Shown here one piece after another: positions 55,246 through 64,000 of a stretch of DNA of 64,000 nucleotides. The stretch's first letter is position 1. Each line of letters begins with the position of its first letter. Position numbers and translations under genes: made by a program. The stretch comes from Paramyrothecium sp. XJ0827. Lineage: Eukaryota > Ascomycota > Sordariomycetes > Hypocreales > Stachybotryaceae. Under the pieces are notes generated by a model. That model was not told the origin of the DNA, made no database searches, and was given only the letters and a program-made list of their open reading frames with translations. The stretch spans positions 6,076,001 to 6,140,000 of the forward strand of contig JAJFPB010000001.1 in the NCBI GenBank assembly GCA_020881915.1, in the 5' to 3' direction.

Positions 55246-58200
55246 ATGAGTACCGCTGAGGGCCCCGTTCCACTCGAACGGTCCGCCTCCCAGCACAGCG
55301 CCGCCTCCATTCGATCCTATCGCAGCGGCACCGTCCGTGCTGCCAGTCGCCGCAAGCTGCTCAGCCAGCCCAGCAGCTCCGCCAGCAGCATCGCCACGAG
55401 CGACAAGTCGCTGACCAGCTTCCCCAGCTTCTCGCCCGAGAGCCCGCGTATCGCGCGATCCGACGAAACGCAGCGCTTCCAAGGCTCTCCCGTCAACAGG
55501 TCTAGGACATCCAGCGGAAGAATCGTCGACTCACTTATTGGACAGACCAGCGCTCGCGACCCCCTCTTCGAAGATGCTCCATTAACACAGACAGTTCCCG
55601 GTGCTCTGCATCAGGCGGACGACCAGCACATCCAGCGCCTAATCTCAAGACATGGTGCTGTCGCGCTCGTGAGGCAGATTGCCTCTGACCTGGCGCAGCG
55701 CGATGCGCAGATTGCCACCATACGTCGCAAGGCTGATGATCGTGAGCGTGCCTTCCGACGCATCATACGCGAGTGCGGCCTCTCCAACATGGACCTCGAG
55801 AAGAGGCTGAAGGCAGTCGAGGACGACCTCAAGGCAAACAGCCGAGCTAGTGTCACAGAAGGCAACGGCCTCAGCGATCTCATGAGCGATGCGATGCGCG
55901 ATGTCGTGACCGACACGAGTAGCGGCGAGGCAAGGCTTGACAGCTCCACCTTGAGGGCGAGCAGCACCGTAACCAACAATACCGACAACACGAAAGGAAC
56001 GCTGAGGGCTTGGAAAGATTATATCTGGGGTGGTGGAACAACTAAGAAAACGAGCCGGAGGACAACTTTGGACGGAGAAAGGACAGATCCTGCGTCTATC
56101 GTCAGATCTCACTCCAGCTTCGACCGCCGGCCGGCCCTGCAAGATGATTTGTTTCAACCTCCCAACGCCTCCGAGGCCAACTCGGTTCGTAGCGCGAGCC
56201 GGGCCTCCAGCGTCTATGCCGGGCAACAACCTGCCGACCGCAAGGCTTCTGGATCCCTCGCCAGCCTTGCGCTTAGGTTGGTTGCCGGTGGTGCAGCAAC
56301 CCCTCGCGAAGGCGAACAGCGAGGCAGAACTGTGAGCGCCGCCGGCCGTGCTGATTCCCTTCGAGGTGCCTCGGCTGCTAGTAATCGCACAGCTGCCTCG
56401 ACCCGCTCAACCTCTGTTGCCGGTGGGCCCAAGTCTCTTATGGCCATGCGACGTAACGCCAATAATGCACCGCTAGCTCCTGCGAGCACGAAATCCCAGG
56501 CGCAGGAGATGTGGGGGACTATGGTTGGCAGCCCTCCGAGCGCCTCGACCACAAGACAGGAGAGCTACGGTCCTGTTGAGATGGATGCCATCCTCCCACC
56601 CGAGTCCCAGCCGCCTACCCTGACGCACATCTACAACTTTACCAATGGCGAATATCTAACCGATCGATTTGGTTTCATATACGATCAGCGACGCAAGAAG
56701 CGGCAACGAGAGGCCGCACAGATGGCCAAGCACATCAGAAATGGAAGCCGCACCGAGATGCTGCTTAACGGCCGTTCCAACATGTCACCGAATCTGCTTG
56801 AAGATGTACCGAGTCCCAAGCATAGTGTTTCTAGTGATGGACGACCGGAAAGCCCGAGCAGCCTTGAGGAACGGGCGGCTGAAGAGGGCAAGACAAAGCG
56901 ATGGCAGGACTATCTCAAAATCGCAACCTTTCCAACCGAGTTACTTAGTCATACACCAAGCATGAGTGCCTCGGCGGTTGAGGTGACCGAGGGAATTAGT
57001 GAGTCGGATATTGAGACTCCAGAAGCAGAGCCTTCCTGCAGATCACCCGGCATCACGCCCACCGAGTCTGGTCTCGTTCCAATGGCAAGCACGACGACCG
57101 CGGTCGACAATGAGACGTCGCAACCCTCAGAAGGAGGTTCAACCGCTGGAGCTCTTTTCAAGGAAGATGCCGAACCCGTCAAATTGCTTCTCCAGCAACT
57201 GAGCGAGGTGCACGATTCGTTGCAGCGTGAGAAGACGGTGAGATGGAACGACTTCTTGCGCAAAGTCAGGGCTGAGCGTCGACGTGAGGGGCAGGCCGCC
57301 ATGGCTGCCGCAACTGCGGCGGCGGAGGCGCGCTTTGAGAGGCCAGCCATGATCTTGCCGGAGGCTCAAGTGGCGGACGGCGAGATGATAGGTATTTCCG
57401 ATCTTGGCCACAAGGGCAAGGTTGGTCGGAACAAGTGGAACGAATTCAAGAACCTCGTTCTCGGCGGCATACCCGTGGCATACCGCGCCAAGGTGTGGTC
57501 GGAGTGCTCTGGTGCTACAGCTTTGCGCGTACCCGGTTACTACGAAGACCTGGTCTCGCAGACGAGTGATTTGGATGACATGACGGTGGTCAGCCAGATA
57601 CAGATGGATATCCACCGTACCCTGACAGACAACATTTTCTTCAGGAAAGGCCCTGGCGTACAAAAGCTCAACGAGGTCTTGCTGGCATACGCTCGGCGTA
57701 ACAAGGACGTTGGATACTGCCAGGGAATGAATCTTATCGCGGCGAACCTGCTTCTGATCATGCCCTCCGCTGAGGATGCATTTTGGATTCTCACGTCTGT
57801 CATTGAGAATATCCTTCCCCAGGGATACTATGACCACTCCCTTCTTTCATCTCGGGCAGACCAGCAGGTTCTGCGACAATACGTGTCAACAGTTCTGCCC
57901 AAGTTGTCTGCGCACCTGGATTCGTTGTCAATCGAGCTGGAGGCGCTGACGTTCCAGTGGTTCCTCTCCGTCTTCACCGACTGTCTCAGCGCGGAAGCCC
58001 TTTTCCGGGTATGGGATGTTGTCCTTTGCACGAATGACGGTAGCACGTTCCTGTTCCAGGTTGCGCTGGCGCTGCTGAAGCTCAACGAGGGCAACCTGCT
58101 CCGATGCATTACGCCTGCGGCTGTGTACACGTACATCAACCATCAGATGACAGAGCACGCCATCAGCATTGACGGACTGATCCAGGCGAGCGAGGGTCTG

Positions 58201-58389
58201 CGCCGCGTCGTGAAGAGAGAGGATGTTGAGCAGCGCCGCGGTAGGGCTATCCAGGCAGAAAAGGACATGGTGTCACTGAGGAACGGGCGGCTGAGCGAGC
58301 CAAGCAGCCACGCCGCAGCCACGCCGGATGGAGGAAGTGGCAGTGAACGGGAACTGTCGCTGGCGGAACCCAGACCCATCGAGGAGTAG
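55246..58389 (+). CDS. TBC-domain Rab GTPase-activating protein
   Basis: Single exon, 1047 aa. The start is the ATG at 55246 (MSTAEGPVPLERSAS). The first 180 residues are Ser-rich; 135-210 include a coiled-coil (DDQHIQRLISRHGAVALV..RRKADDRERAFRRII). A disordered stretch leads to a conserved pre-domain piece (THIYNFTNGEYLTDRFGFIYDQRRKKRQREAAQMAKH) typical of fungal TBC1D-type GAPs. The TBC domain spans about 740-950 (LGGIPVAYRAKVW ... FQWFLSVFTDCL, FRVWDVVL). Both catalytic fingers are present: Arg791 in IQMDIHRTL and Gln826 in YCQGMN, so it should be an active GAP. The Rab target cannot be read from sequence. The C-terminus after 950 is charged and disordered. Confidence 0.93.
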   Translation: MSTAEGPVPLERSASQHSAASIRSYRSGTVRAASRRKLLSQPSSSASSIATSDKSLTSFPSFSPESPRIARSDETQRFQGSPVNRSRTSSGRIVDSLIGQTSARDPLFEDAPLTQTVPGALHQADDQHIQRLISRHGAVALVRQIASDLAQRDAQIATIRRKADDRERAFRRIIRECGLSNMDLEKRLKAVEDDLKANSRASVTEGNGLSDLMSDAMRDVVTDTSSGEARLDSSTLRASSTVTNNTDNTKGTLRAWKDYIWGGGTTKKTSRRTTLDGERTDPASIVRSHSSFDRRPALQDDLFQPPNASEANSVRSASRASSVYAGQQPADRKASGSLASLALRLVAGGAATPREGEQRGRTVSAAGRADSLRGASAASNRTAASTRSTSVAGGPKSLMAMRRNANNAPLAPASTKSQAQEMWGTMVGSPPSASTTRQESYGPVEMDAILPPESQPPTLTHIYNFTNGEYLTDRFGFIYDQRRKKRQREAAQMAKHIRNGSRTEMLLNGRSNMSPNLLEDVPSPKHSVSSDGRPESPSSLEERAAEEGKTKRWQDYLKIATFPTELLSHTPSMSASAVEVTEGISESDIETPEAEPSCRSPGITPTESGLVPMASTTTAVDNETSQPSEGGSTAGALFKEDAEPVKLLLQQLSEVHDSLQREKTVRWNDFLRKVRAERRREGQAAMAAATAAAEARFERPAMILPEAQVADGEMIGISDLGHKGKVGRNKWNEFKNLVLGGIPVAYRAKVWSECSGATALRVPGYYEDLVSQTSDLDDMTVVSQIQMDIHRTLTDNIFFRKGPGVQKLNEVLLAYARRNKDVGYCQGMNLIAANLLLIMPSAEDAFWILTSVIENILPQGYYDHSLLSSRADQQVLRQYVSTVLPKLSAHLDSLSIELEALTFQWFLSVFTDCLSAEALFRVWDVVLCTNDGSTFLFQVALALLKLNEGNLLRCITPAAVYTYINHQMTEHAISIDGLIQASEGLRRVVKREDVEQRRGRAIQAEKDMVSLRNGRLSEPSSHAAATPDGGSGSERELSLAEPRPIEE

Positions 58390-58807
58390 GGAGAGGGAAA
58401 GAAACAAGTCTGAAACTTGATTGGACATGGCACACGGCGCATTTTTGGGAGCGACGATTGTTGGGAAACAAATGATTAGACAGGGATGGAGAGTATGGAT
58501 TGATACCCCTTATATGCCTGTTTTACGTTCCTTTGTGTAGGCTTTCTTTACATATATCCTCGCCAGTTCTTGCTGGACGCTGTTACATCTATATACAAGA
58601 AGATGTGGAGATAGAAGCAACTCTGAGCGCTCGAAACTTTCCACGACGTGAGTAGATGAATAGCAGCGTGCATCGTATCTTGTGCGATATCAAGGTCGTA
58701 TCACTACCTAGATCAAGGAAATGCTGTTCATCTAATTTATGCTACATAGGTGCAACAGACGTAGCCCGCGTCATCGCTATTCATACAAGGCTAGTTACCT
58801 GCGTCTC
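58390..58807. other. Convergent 3' UTR region
   Basis: Between the TBC and isomerase stops; no gene seen. Confidence 0.5.
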
Positions 58808-59931
58808 CTACAACTTTGCCTTGTTGTCCTTTTGCCACTGCTCGTACCATACCTTGCCGAACTCAGTGCGCTCGGCCTCGACGTGCTGCGTCTCGCCAAA
58901 ACGGGCCTCCTCGGCATCCAGGCCGGGATTCCGCAGGTAGTAGATGAGATCCTTGTGCATCTCGGCCTTGAGCACGCCGTAGACGCCCGACTTGGGCTTC
59001 TCGACCAGGCCCCGCTCCTCGACGAAGGCGAGGGCGTCGTCGAGGCCGCGGGGGGCGATGCCGTCGACGATGCCGGCGGCCAGGGCCTCGTCGGCGCCGT
59101 AGCGGCGGGCCTCGAGGACGAGGGTGCGGTAGGTGGCGGCGGGCAGCTTGTGGCGGAAGATGGCGGCCATCGGGGGCTTGAGGGGCGCGCCGAAGAGGAG
59201 CTCGTTGACGCAGAGGAAGCCGCGCGGGGAGGGGGCGAGGCGGTAGTCGTGGGCCATGGCGAGCATGAGGCCACCGGCGAAGGCGTGGCCGTTCATGAGG
59301 GCGATGGTGGGCATGGGGTAGCTGTTACGTGAGAGGAGAAGCATGTTAGTCTGAGGGGAGGTTTTTGACTTGCGTAAGTGGGTGAGAGCTGGGATGAGTG
59401 AAGGGGAATACGAGAGGCGTGACACGGGGGAGGGTATAAATTGTGACGAAATGCTTGGTAAGAGTTGAGTTGACGAGACTGAGAGTACCGTCTTATCGGA
59501 ATTGAGGTGAAGTGAAGTAAAGTGAAGAGCAAGATGGTCGTCACATTGAAAAGAGACAAACGTTGCACTAGGCTGTTGAGAAAGGGCAGATTCCAAGATG
59601 CAAAAACTCACGTCAGGAGCCTCCTCCAGACCTCATAGAGCAGGGCCCAGTAGCCCTCGGTGCTGACGGCATGCTCGAGGTCCAGGCCGTTGCTGTAGAA
59701 CTTGCCGATGGCGCTGGTGGTGACGACGACGCCGGGCCGGTGGCCGAACTCGATGACGTCGAGGGCGGCGAGCAGGGTCTTGCAGAAGGGCGTGGTGATG
59801 CGGTTGTCCGGGGGGGACTCAAAGGTCAGCAGGTAGACGCCGGGCCGGGGCTCGGTGCAGACGATGGCGCCGCCGGGGTGCTTGGGCGGGTCGCAGGGCG
59901 GGATGGGGAGCGTGAAGAGAGGAGCGGCCAT
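58808..59931 (-). CDS. Peroxisomal enoyl-CoA hydratase/isomerase family protein
   Basis: Model: complement of 58808-59321 joined to 59612-59931, 277 aa. The intron (59611-59322, GTGAGT...ACAG) is 290 nt, the longest here; the join reads VWRRLLTYPMPTIALMNGHAFAGG. Crotonase fold: the first oxyanion segment near SAIGKFYSNGLDL (74-85), the second GHAFAGG (118-124), and Glu147 in CVNELLFGAPL, the position of the acid/base in plant and fungal delta3-delta2-enoyl-CoA isomerases. The C-terminal AKL is a PTS1 peroxisome signal. It probably shifts double bonds in beta-oxidation of unsaturated fatty acids; enoyl-CoA hydratase activity is an alternative because only one Glu is evident. Strongly GC-biased exon 2 makes long antisense ORFs. 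Confidence 0.88.
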
Positions 59932-60875
59932 TGTTTGTTGCCCCCGGGGAAGGCGTTGCGGTCGGAAGTGGATCTGGATGGAGAGAGAGTGTGTATGGGA
60001 TCGGTAGGAATTTCCTGGGGAGGGAGAATAGAGGACAGGAGATGATATGAGGTGTGAGATGGATTGGTGAGTCGTTGCCGAGTGCCCGGAGTCGACGATG
60101 AGGGTAGTTCGGAAGGGTGGATGGCATGTGGGTCGTGAACCTCGGCTCAGCTCGGCCGCAGGCGGCCCCGGGCTTCAGCTGCCCGGTTCAAGGGACGCCG
60201 ACATGTGGTTTCTGTGGTTTGGGCCTGCGTGTGCAGAACCCTGGGCGCATGACCACGATCTGTGGCTCATGCGTGCGGCGACCCTCCCAAAAAAACAACA
60301 CATTATTCATGTACACATGTGAGGTGGTCCCCCAGACCTCTCCGGCACCTACAAGTGAATAAATTGTCGTGTTTTTCTGCTTCGGTTTGCCGTCATGGGG
60401 TACCGCGAACAACCATTTGGAGGCATGTGTTGCCGTGTAAACGCATTCTGTAGCAATTTCTTCGCAGACTGTCTTGCAGGAAAAGAAAAACAGGAAGAAA
60501 AAAAAAAAAAAAAAAGCAAAATGATGTGAACCAATATAAATAGATTGGCTCTACTCTGTACCTTGGGGTGCATATGCTGTGCATACAAGACACTCTCACA
60601 TGCAATGGCTGACTGACTGACTTGTCTACAGTGTCGCAGATCCCCGCATCGGGGAAGTAACCCCTGCCTGCCGCGCCACACGTTGGGGTAACTAGACCCC
60701 TCTGTACCGTACTTACTCTGCACCTTGCCTGACCTTGCCTTAGCCTAAGCGCTCATCCGGCCTAGCCACATCGCACCAGCCTCTTTTCAACATCGTCAAG
60801 TCTCTCATCGTCTTGTCAACGTCGCCCGTGGACGGTCGTCGTCGGAAGGGTCAATTGATCGCCACACCAGTCACC
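59932..60875. promoter_or_regulatory. Divergent promoter: isomerase and F-box genes
   Basis: The 944-bp gap has an 18-base A tract (60498-60515), CTGTACCTTG and ACCTTGCCTGACCTTGCC words near 60555 and 60722-60740, and a CT-rich leader before 60876. No ORF of interest. Confidence 0.45.
60498..60515. repeat. Poly(dA) tract of 18
   Basis: An uninterrupted A run in a divergent promoter. Such tracts exclude nucleosomes in yeast; no target-site duplication was seen that would point to retroposition. Confidence 0.7.
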
Positions 60876-63353
60876 ATGAGCTATGATAACAATCTGCTCG
60901 TCGGCGGGCGTCGCCTCCCCCCGCGCCCGCCCACGCCTCCCGAAATCACCAAGAACTTCATTGACCTCGAGCGCTTCTGCTTCCTCTGCCGCACCGCCCT
61001 GCCCTGGTCCTCGACGCCCGACCTCTACCCTCTGAGCTGCGGCCACGAGTTCTCCAGCTGGGAGACGGATGTCATTGCGCGTATGTCAAAGGCCCACGCG
61101 GTTGGTCTCTATCCCTTCCCAACCTTGCTCCTTGTGTCTGCACCGTTCCGGCCTGCCCAAAGACAAAGCAATCTAATTACGGAACATGGCGCCCCTGGCG
61201 ATGAGTAGTCTTTGAGCTGAACACCAAGAGCCCCAAGCCAACTATCCATGCGTACAAGACAAACCTGTCTGAGCGCAACTTCTACACCGGAGGCCCGCTG
61301 GCCCTCAGGAACGGCAAGGGGGAGACCCAGTATGTCTGGTACATCTTGAGCGCCCCCACACACGAGAAGAAAGACCGTGTAAGCCACCATCCAAGCGTCA
61401 TGGCTCACGTGGCGTGCTGGAAGCTGGCCCAGAAGCTCCATCCGGGTACTACATCTGCAAAACTCTACAAGCTTGCGCTGCGGCTTCTCCCCATCCTGCC
61501 CCGGCAAGCTCGCGGCGTGATGAAGCCGTTTGACGCCGTCTCGTTTCTCCAGCCTGAACAAGTCCGGTCCGACTCCGACGAGCTCATCTCACGCTGCGCA
61601 CGCCTACCCCCGGAGCTGCAACGGAACATCCTCAACCAGCTCCCTCCCTGCATCGTACGGTCTATGCTAACCACGTTCTACGTCACGCATACCTTCGTGC
61701 CCTTAATCACGGATGATCCGAGATTGGGCGCCGAGGTCTTCACAATACCGCGGAACGGCTACGCCGAAGACGCCACCGTCAAGTTTCGCGCTGCCACGGT
61801 CAACATACTTGGATTTCACTACCTGAGAGATCTCCGTGTAACTGAGGGAGACGGCGTCGAGGAGTCGACCGCTCACTGCATACCCGTGAAAATAAACCAG
61901 ATTAGGTCAGCCAGATTTGTTCTGGGGGTTCACGGAATCTCCGGTATCCGCTTCGGCTATGAAGATGGCTCTTCATCGCCCTGGCTGGGCGAAATGAGCG
62001 AAGGTTTGCACGGAATTGTGAGGGGGGATGCCACTTCGCCTTTGAGGGTCATGCATGACGTGAGTCCACACTTCATGGCCTGGCAGTACCACACTTGGGT
62101 ACAGAGACGCTCACACACGAGTAGGGAATCAAAATCATCCGTTTGGGCTTCGAAACGCTAAGTAGTGAGAGGACGGCCATTTGGCCAAACAGAGCCATCT
62201 GGGACACTAACCCGGAACTTCTCCAGGATTGCGAACTGCGACTCATCACCTTTGACAGTGACACGCCCCACCTATCACACTACCCAAGTTGGCGGATATG
62301 TCGATTCCTGCCTCTTGAAGATGGACCAGAGTACGCTACCGGGTTGACGGTCTATGTCGCGAAGACGAGCATCTTTGGGATAGTCGTACACGGCAAGATC
62401 CCGAGGAAGTTCGGGCACTGCAAGGAAAATAAGTTTTCGCAAAGCACGCCCCAGCATTTCGCATTGCAACCGGGAGAGCGCATCAAATCTTTATGGGTTC
62501 ATACTCTCATTCATCATCAAGCTGCTTTCAACAACCCCCTATTGCTTGTATGTCCGGCGGTGTTTGCTCCAACCGTCAGTCAAAGTCTTACTAACGCCTG
62601 ACAAGGTCGTGACGGACCGAGGTCGATCTGCCTTCCTTGGGCCGCACCGTGAAATCCACAACGCCTGGGCCGAATGGACACGCGTCACCCCAGACAGACC
62701 GGGTATTGTCAGAGGGCTCTTCTTTGATGTGCACTGCGAGGGGATCTTCGGCCTATACACCTACGGCGTAGCAATGACATATCCGAAAACAAGTTCGGTG
62801 CCGGACAGCCCGTTACCGCCAGCCGAGGTCTTGACCAACACCAACCCATCGGCCTTCCTGCGAGAGCATGAGAGAGGGTTGGTGAGCATTGCAAGGCTCG
62901 CCAAAGTTTCGACAATTCACCTCCGCACGGTTGGCGATCGATGCAAGGGGATGTATATCAAGTACAGCGACGAGACAACCGTGGCGCTTGGCCGGTGGGA
63001 CCCGACCTTTACGGAGGGCATCGTCGAGCTGTACGACTATGCGAAGCATGGGCAACTCAACTCGATTGGTTTCTCGTACGAGGGCACATCGTCCACCCGG
63101 TCATGGGTCACCAACGTTGTCTTTAACAAGACAGACGTTGGGGGTACCTTCCACACGCTTATAGAGGTAAAGACAGACAAGGTGGGCTCATGCATGACCC
63201 CTTTGTTTATGGTTCGTGACGCTGACTGTTCGACCGTAGTATCTCGCGTGGGAGTACACATATGAGTTTGACAACGTCGCGGAGTGGGAATACGAAGCTA
63301 CGCTGATTCCGCAGAACCGCACTCGGTGGGCACCGAAAACAATGACCGTGTAA
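60876..63353 (+). CDS. F-box-like protein with N-terminal zinc-ribbon-like motif
   Basis: Model: 60876-61080, 61209-62059, 62125-62547, 62606-63166 and 63240-63353, 717 aa. Introns are 128, 65, 58 and 73 nt, with donors GTATGT, GTGAGT, GTATGT, GTAAAG and acceptors GTAG, GTAG, CAAG, GTAG. The N-terminus has CFLCRTALPW...LSCGHEF, a CxxC/CxH pattern that could bind zinc. A weak F-box follows at RLPPELQRNILNQLP. The remainder (VKINQIRSARFVLG, GIKIIRLGFE, WPNRAIWDTN, GFSYEG) looks like the beta-rich C-terminal region of a fungal-expanded F-box family. F-box proteins recruit targets to SCF ubiquitin ligases. The last exon is uncertain: the stop lies in GTGTAAGT, which is also a good splice donor, so the protein may continue. 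Confidence 0.72.
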
Positions 63354-64000
63354 GTCTTGGACGATTCGCTGAGTCGGGGACGAGCGGTTCGGCAAGGTCG
63401 GGCAAAGCCAGATGTATGTGCTTTGTATTAATACTCCAAGGTTGGCCACGTCACTGGGTGCCTTCCCTGGCCAAGTTCCGGGCTGTCGGACGTGCTGTTG
63501 GATGGATGACTGGGTGTCGATTATATTGTGCGCTTGGAAGTGGGCAAATATCACATGTACATCTTCGTGTACCAATGATTGTAAGTATCAATGTATCATT
63601 GTTAGATGTATTTGTTCGCGTGTAGATGTTTGCACGGTTCTGTCGAGCACTGCATCGCATTCTCGAATCGGTGACGTGCAAGGCACAGTTCCACGTTGTG
63701 ATAATTTCCATTGCTTTCATGACCGTTTTTCCTAGCGCTATCCCGATTGTCCAGAGGCGACCACTGGACTTGTAGCCATTTCCTAGAGCCCGACTTATTC
63801 TTAACTGCACTAGTTTTACATTTCTCGATTTATTTCTGTCACCAATTCTGACTTGCACATTGGAGTTGCGGAGTGCAAACAACCTGCCCATCTAATCTTA
63901 TCTTATCTCCTACCACCACCCCCACCACGGCGACGCCAGCATAGGTAGCTTCATTGAGCTTCCCGCCGTTCTTCGAACAATCCCACCTCTCCAACACGCG
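63354..64000. other. Window end, no gene assigned
   Basis: AT-rich up to about 63880, then CT/CA-rich (CCACCACCCCCACCACGG), which could be the leader of a plus-strand gene beginning beyond the window, or the extra exon of the F-box gene. Not decidable here. Confidence 0.4.

Noticed and set aside
60498..60515. Poly(A) tract as a sign of a retroposed sequence
   Set aside because: No upstream element, ORF or target-site duplication was seen; a simple promoter tract is sufficient.

Overview
The window is a piece of a filamentous ascomycete genome (Pezizomycotina, most likely a Sordariomycete and perhaps Hypocreales; the placement is inferred from protein style and intron form, not from a search). 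The signs are short introns (about 50-130 nt) with GTAAGT/GTGAGT/GTCAGT donors, CTAAC/CTGAC-type branch sites and YAG acceptors, genes spaced 0.3-5 kb apart on both strands, fungus-specific families (DSC3, Ima1, Nud1/Cdc11, ALG14, NRPS-like reductase) and an intron-containing nuclear tRNA-Leu. I saw no transposon, CRISPR array or bacterial feature.

Layout. 1-307: tail of a small membrane protein (+). 1479-2597: Siw14-type inositol-pyrophosphate phosphatase (-). 2598-7706: gene-free. 7707-9948: Ima1 inner nuclear membrane protein (-), sharing a promoter with DSC3 (+, 10468-11385). 11800-15157: exosome helicase MTR4 (-), divergent from COX8 (+, 15735-16037). 16367-18190: mitochondrial PPR protein (-), divergent from mitoribosomal mS23 (+, 18661-19465). 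19572-20416: ALG14 (-). 21106-24453: NRPS-like A-T-R reductase (-), divergent from an aldo-keto reductase (+, 25101-26000). 26463-27437: GT8 glycosyltransferase (+). 27740-27837: tRNA-Leu(AAG) (-). 28417-29752: degenerate Rho-like GTPase (-). 30048-31661: FAD oxidoreductase (-). 32441-32743: small glycine-rich repeat protein (+). 33659-34453: mitochondrial hemerythrin-domain protein (+). 35224-39418: KCS1 inositol hexakisphosphate kinase (-). 39419-44064: gene-free. 44065-47019: disordered protein (-), divergent from the Nud1/Cdc11 SIN scaffold (+, 47835-53273). 55246-58389: TBC Rab-GAP (+). 58808-59931: peroxisomal enoyl-CoA isomerase (-), divergent from an F-box protein (+, 60876-63353).

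How the genes relate. KCS1 makes and Siw14 removes the 5-beta-phosphate of inositol pyrophosphates, and both lie in this window. COX8, the PPR protein, mS23 and the hemerythrin protein serve mitochondria. The A-T-R reductase and aldo-keto reductase form a two-gene reductive unit around a 647-bp promoter. ALG14, DSC3 and Ima1 act in ER or nuclear-envelope membranes. The rest are ordinary housekeeping genes with no operon-like logic.

Intron-exon joins were derived by hand from splice consensus, preservation of frame and family conservation, and are stated in each entry. Every multi-exon model sums to a whole number of codons. None has been checked against RNA or a database.
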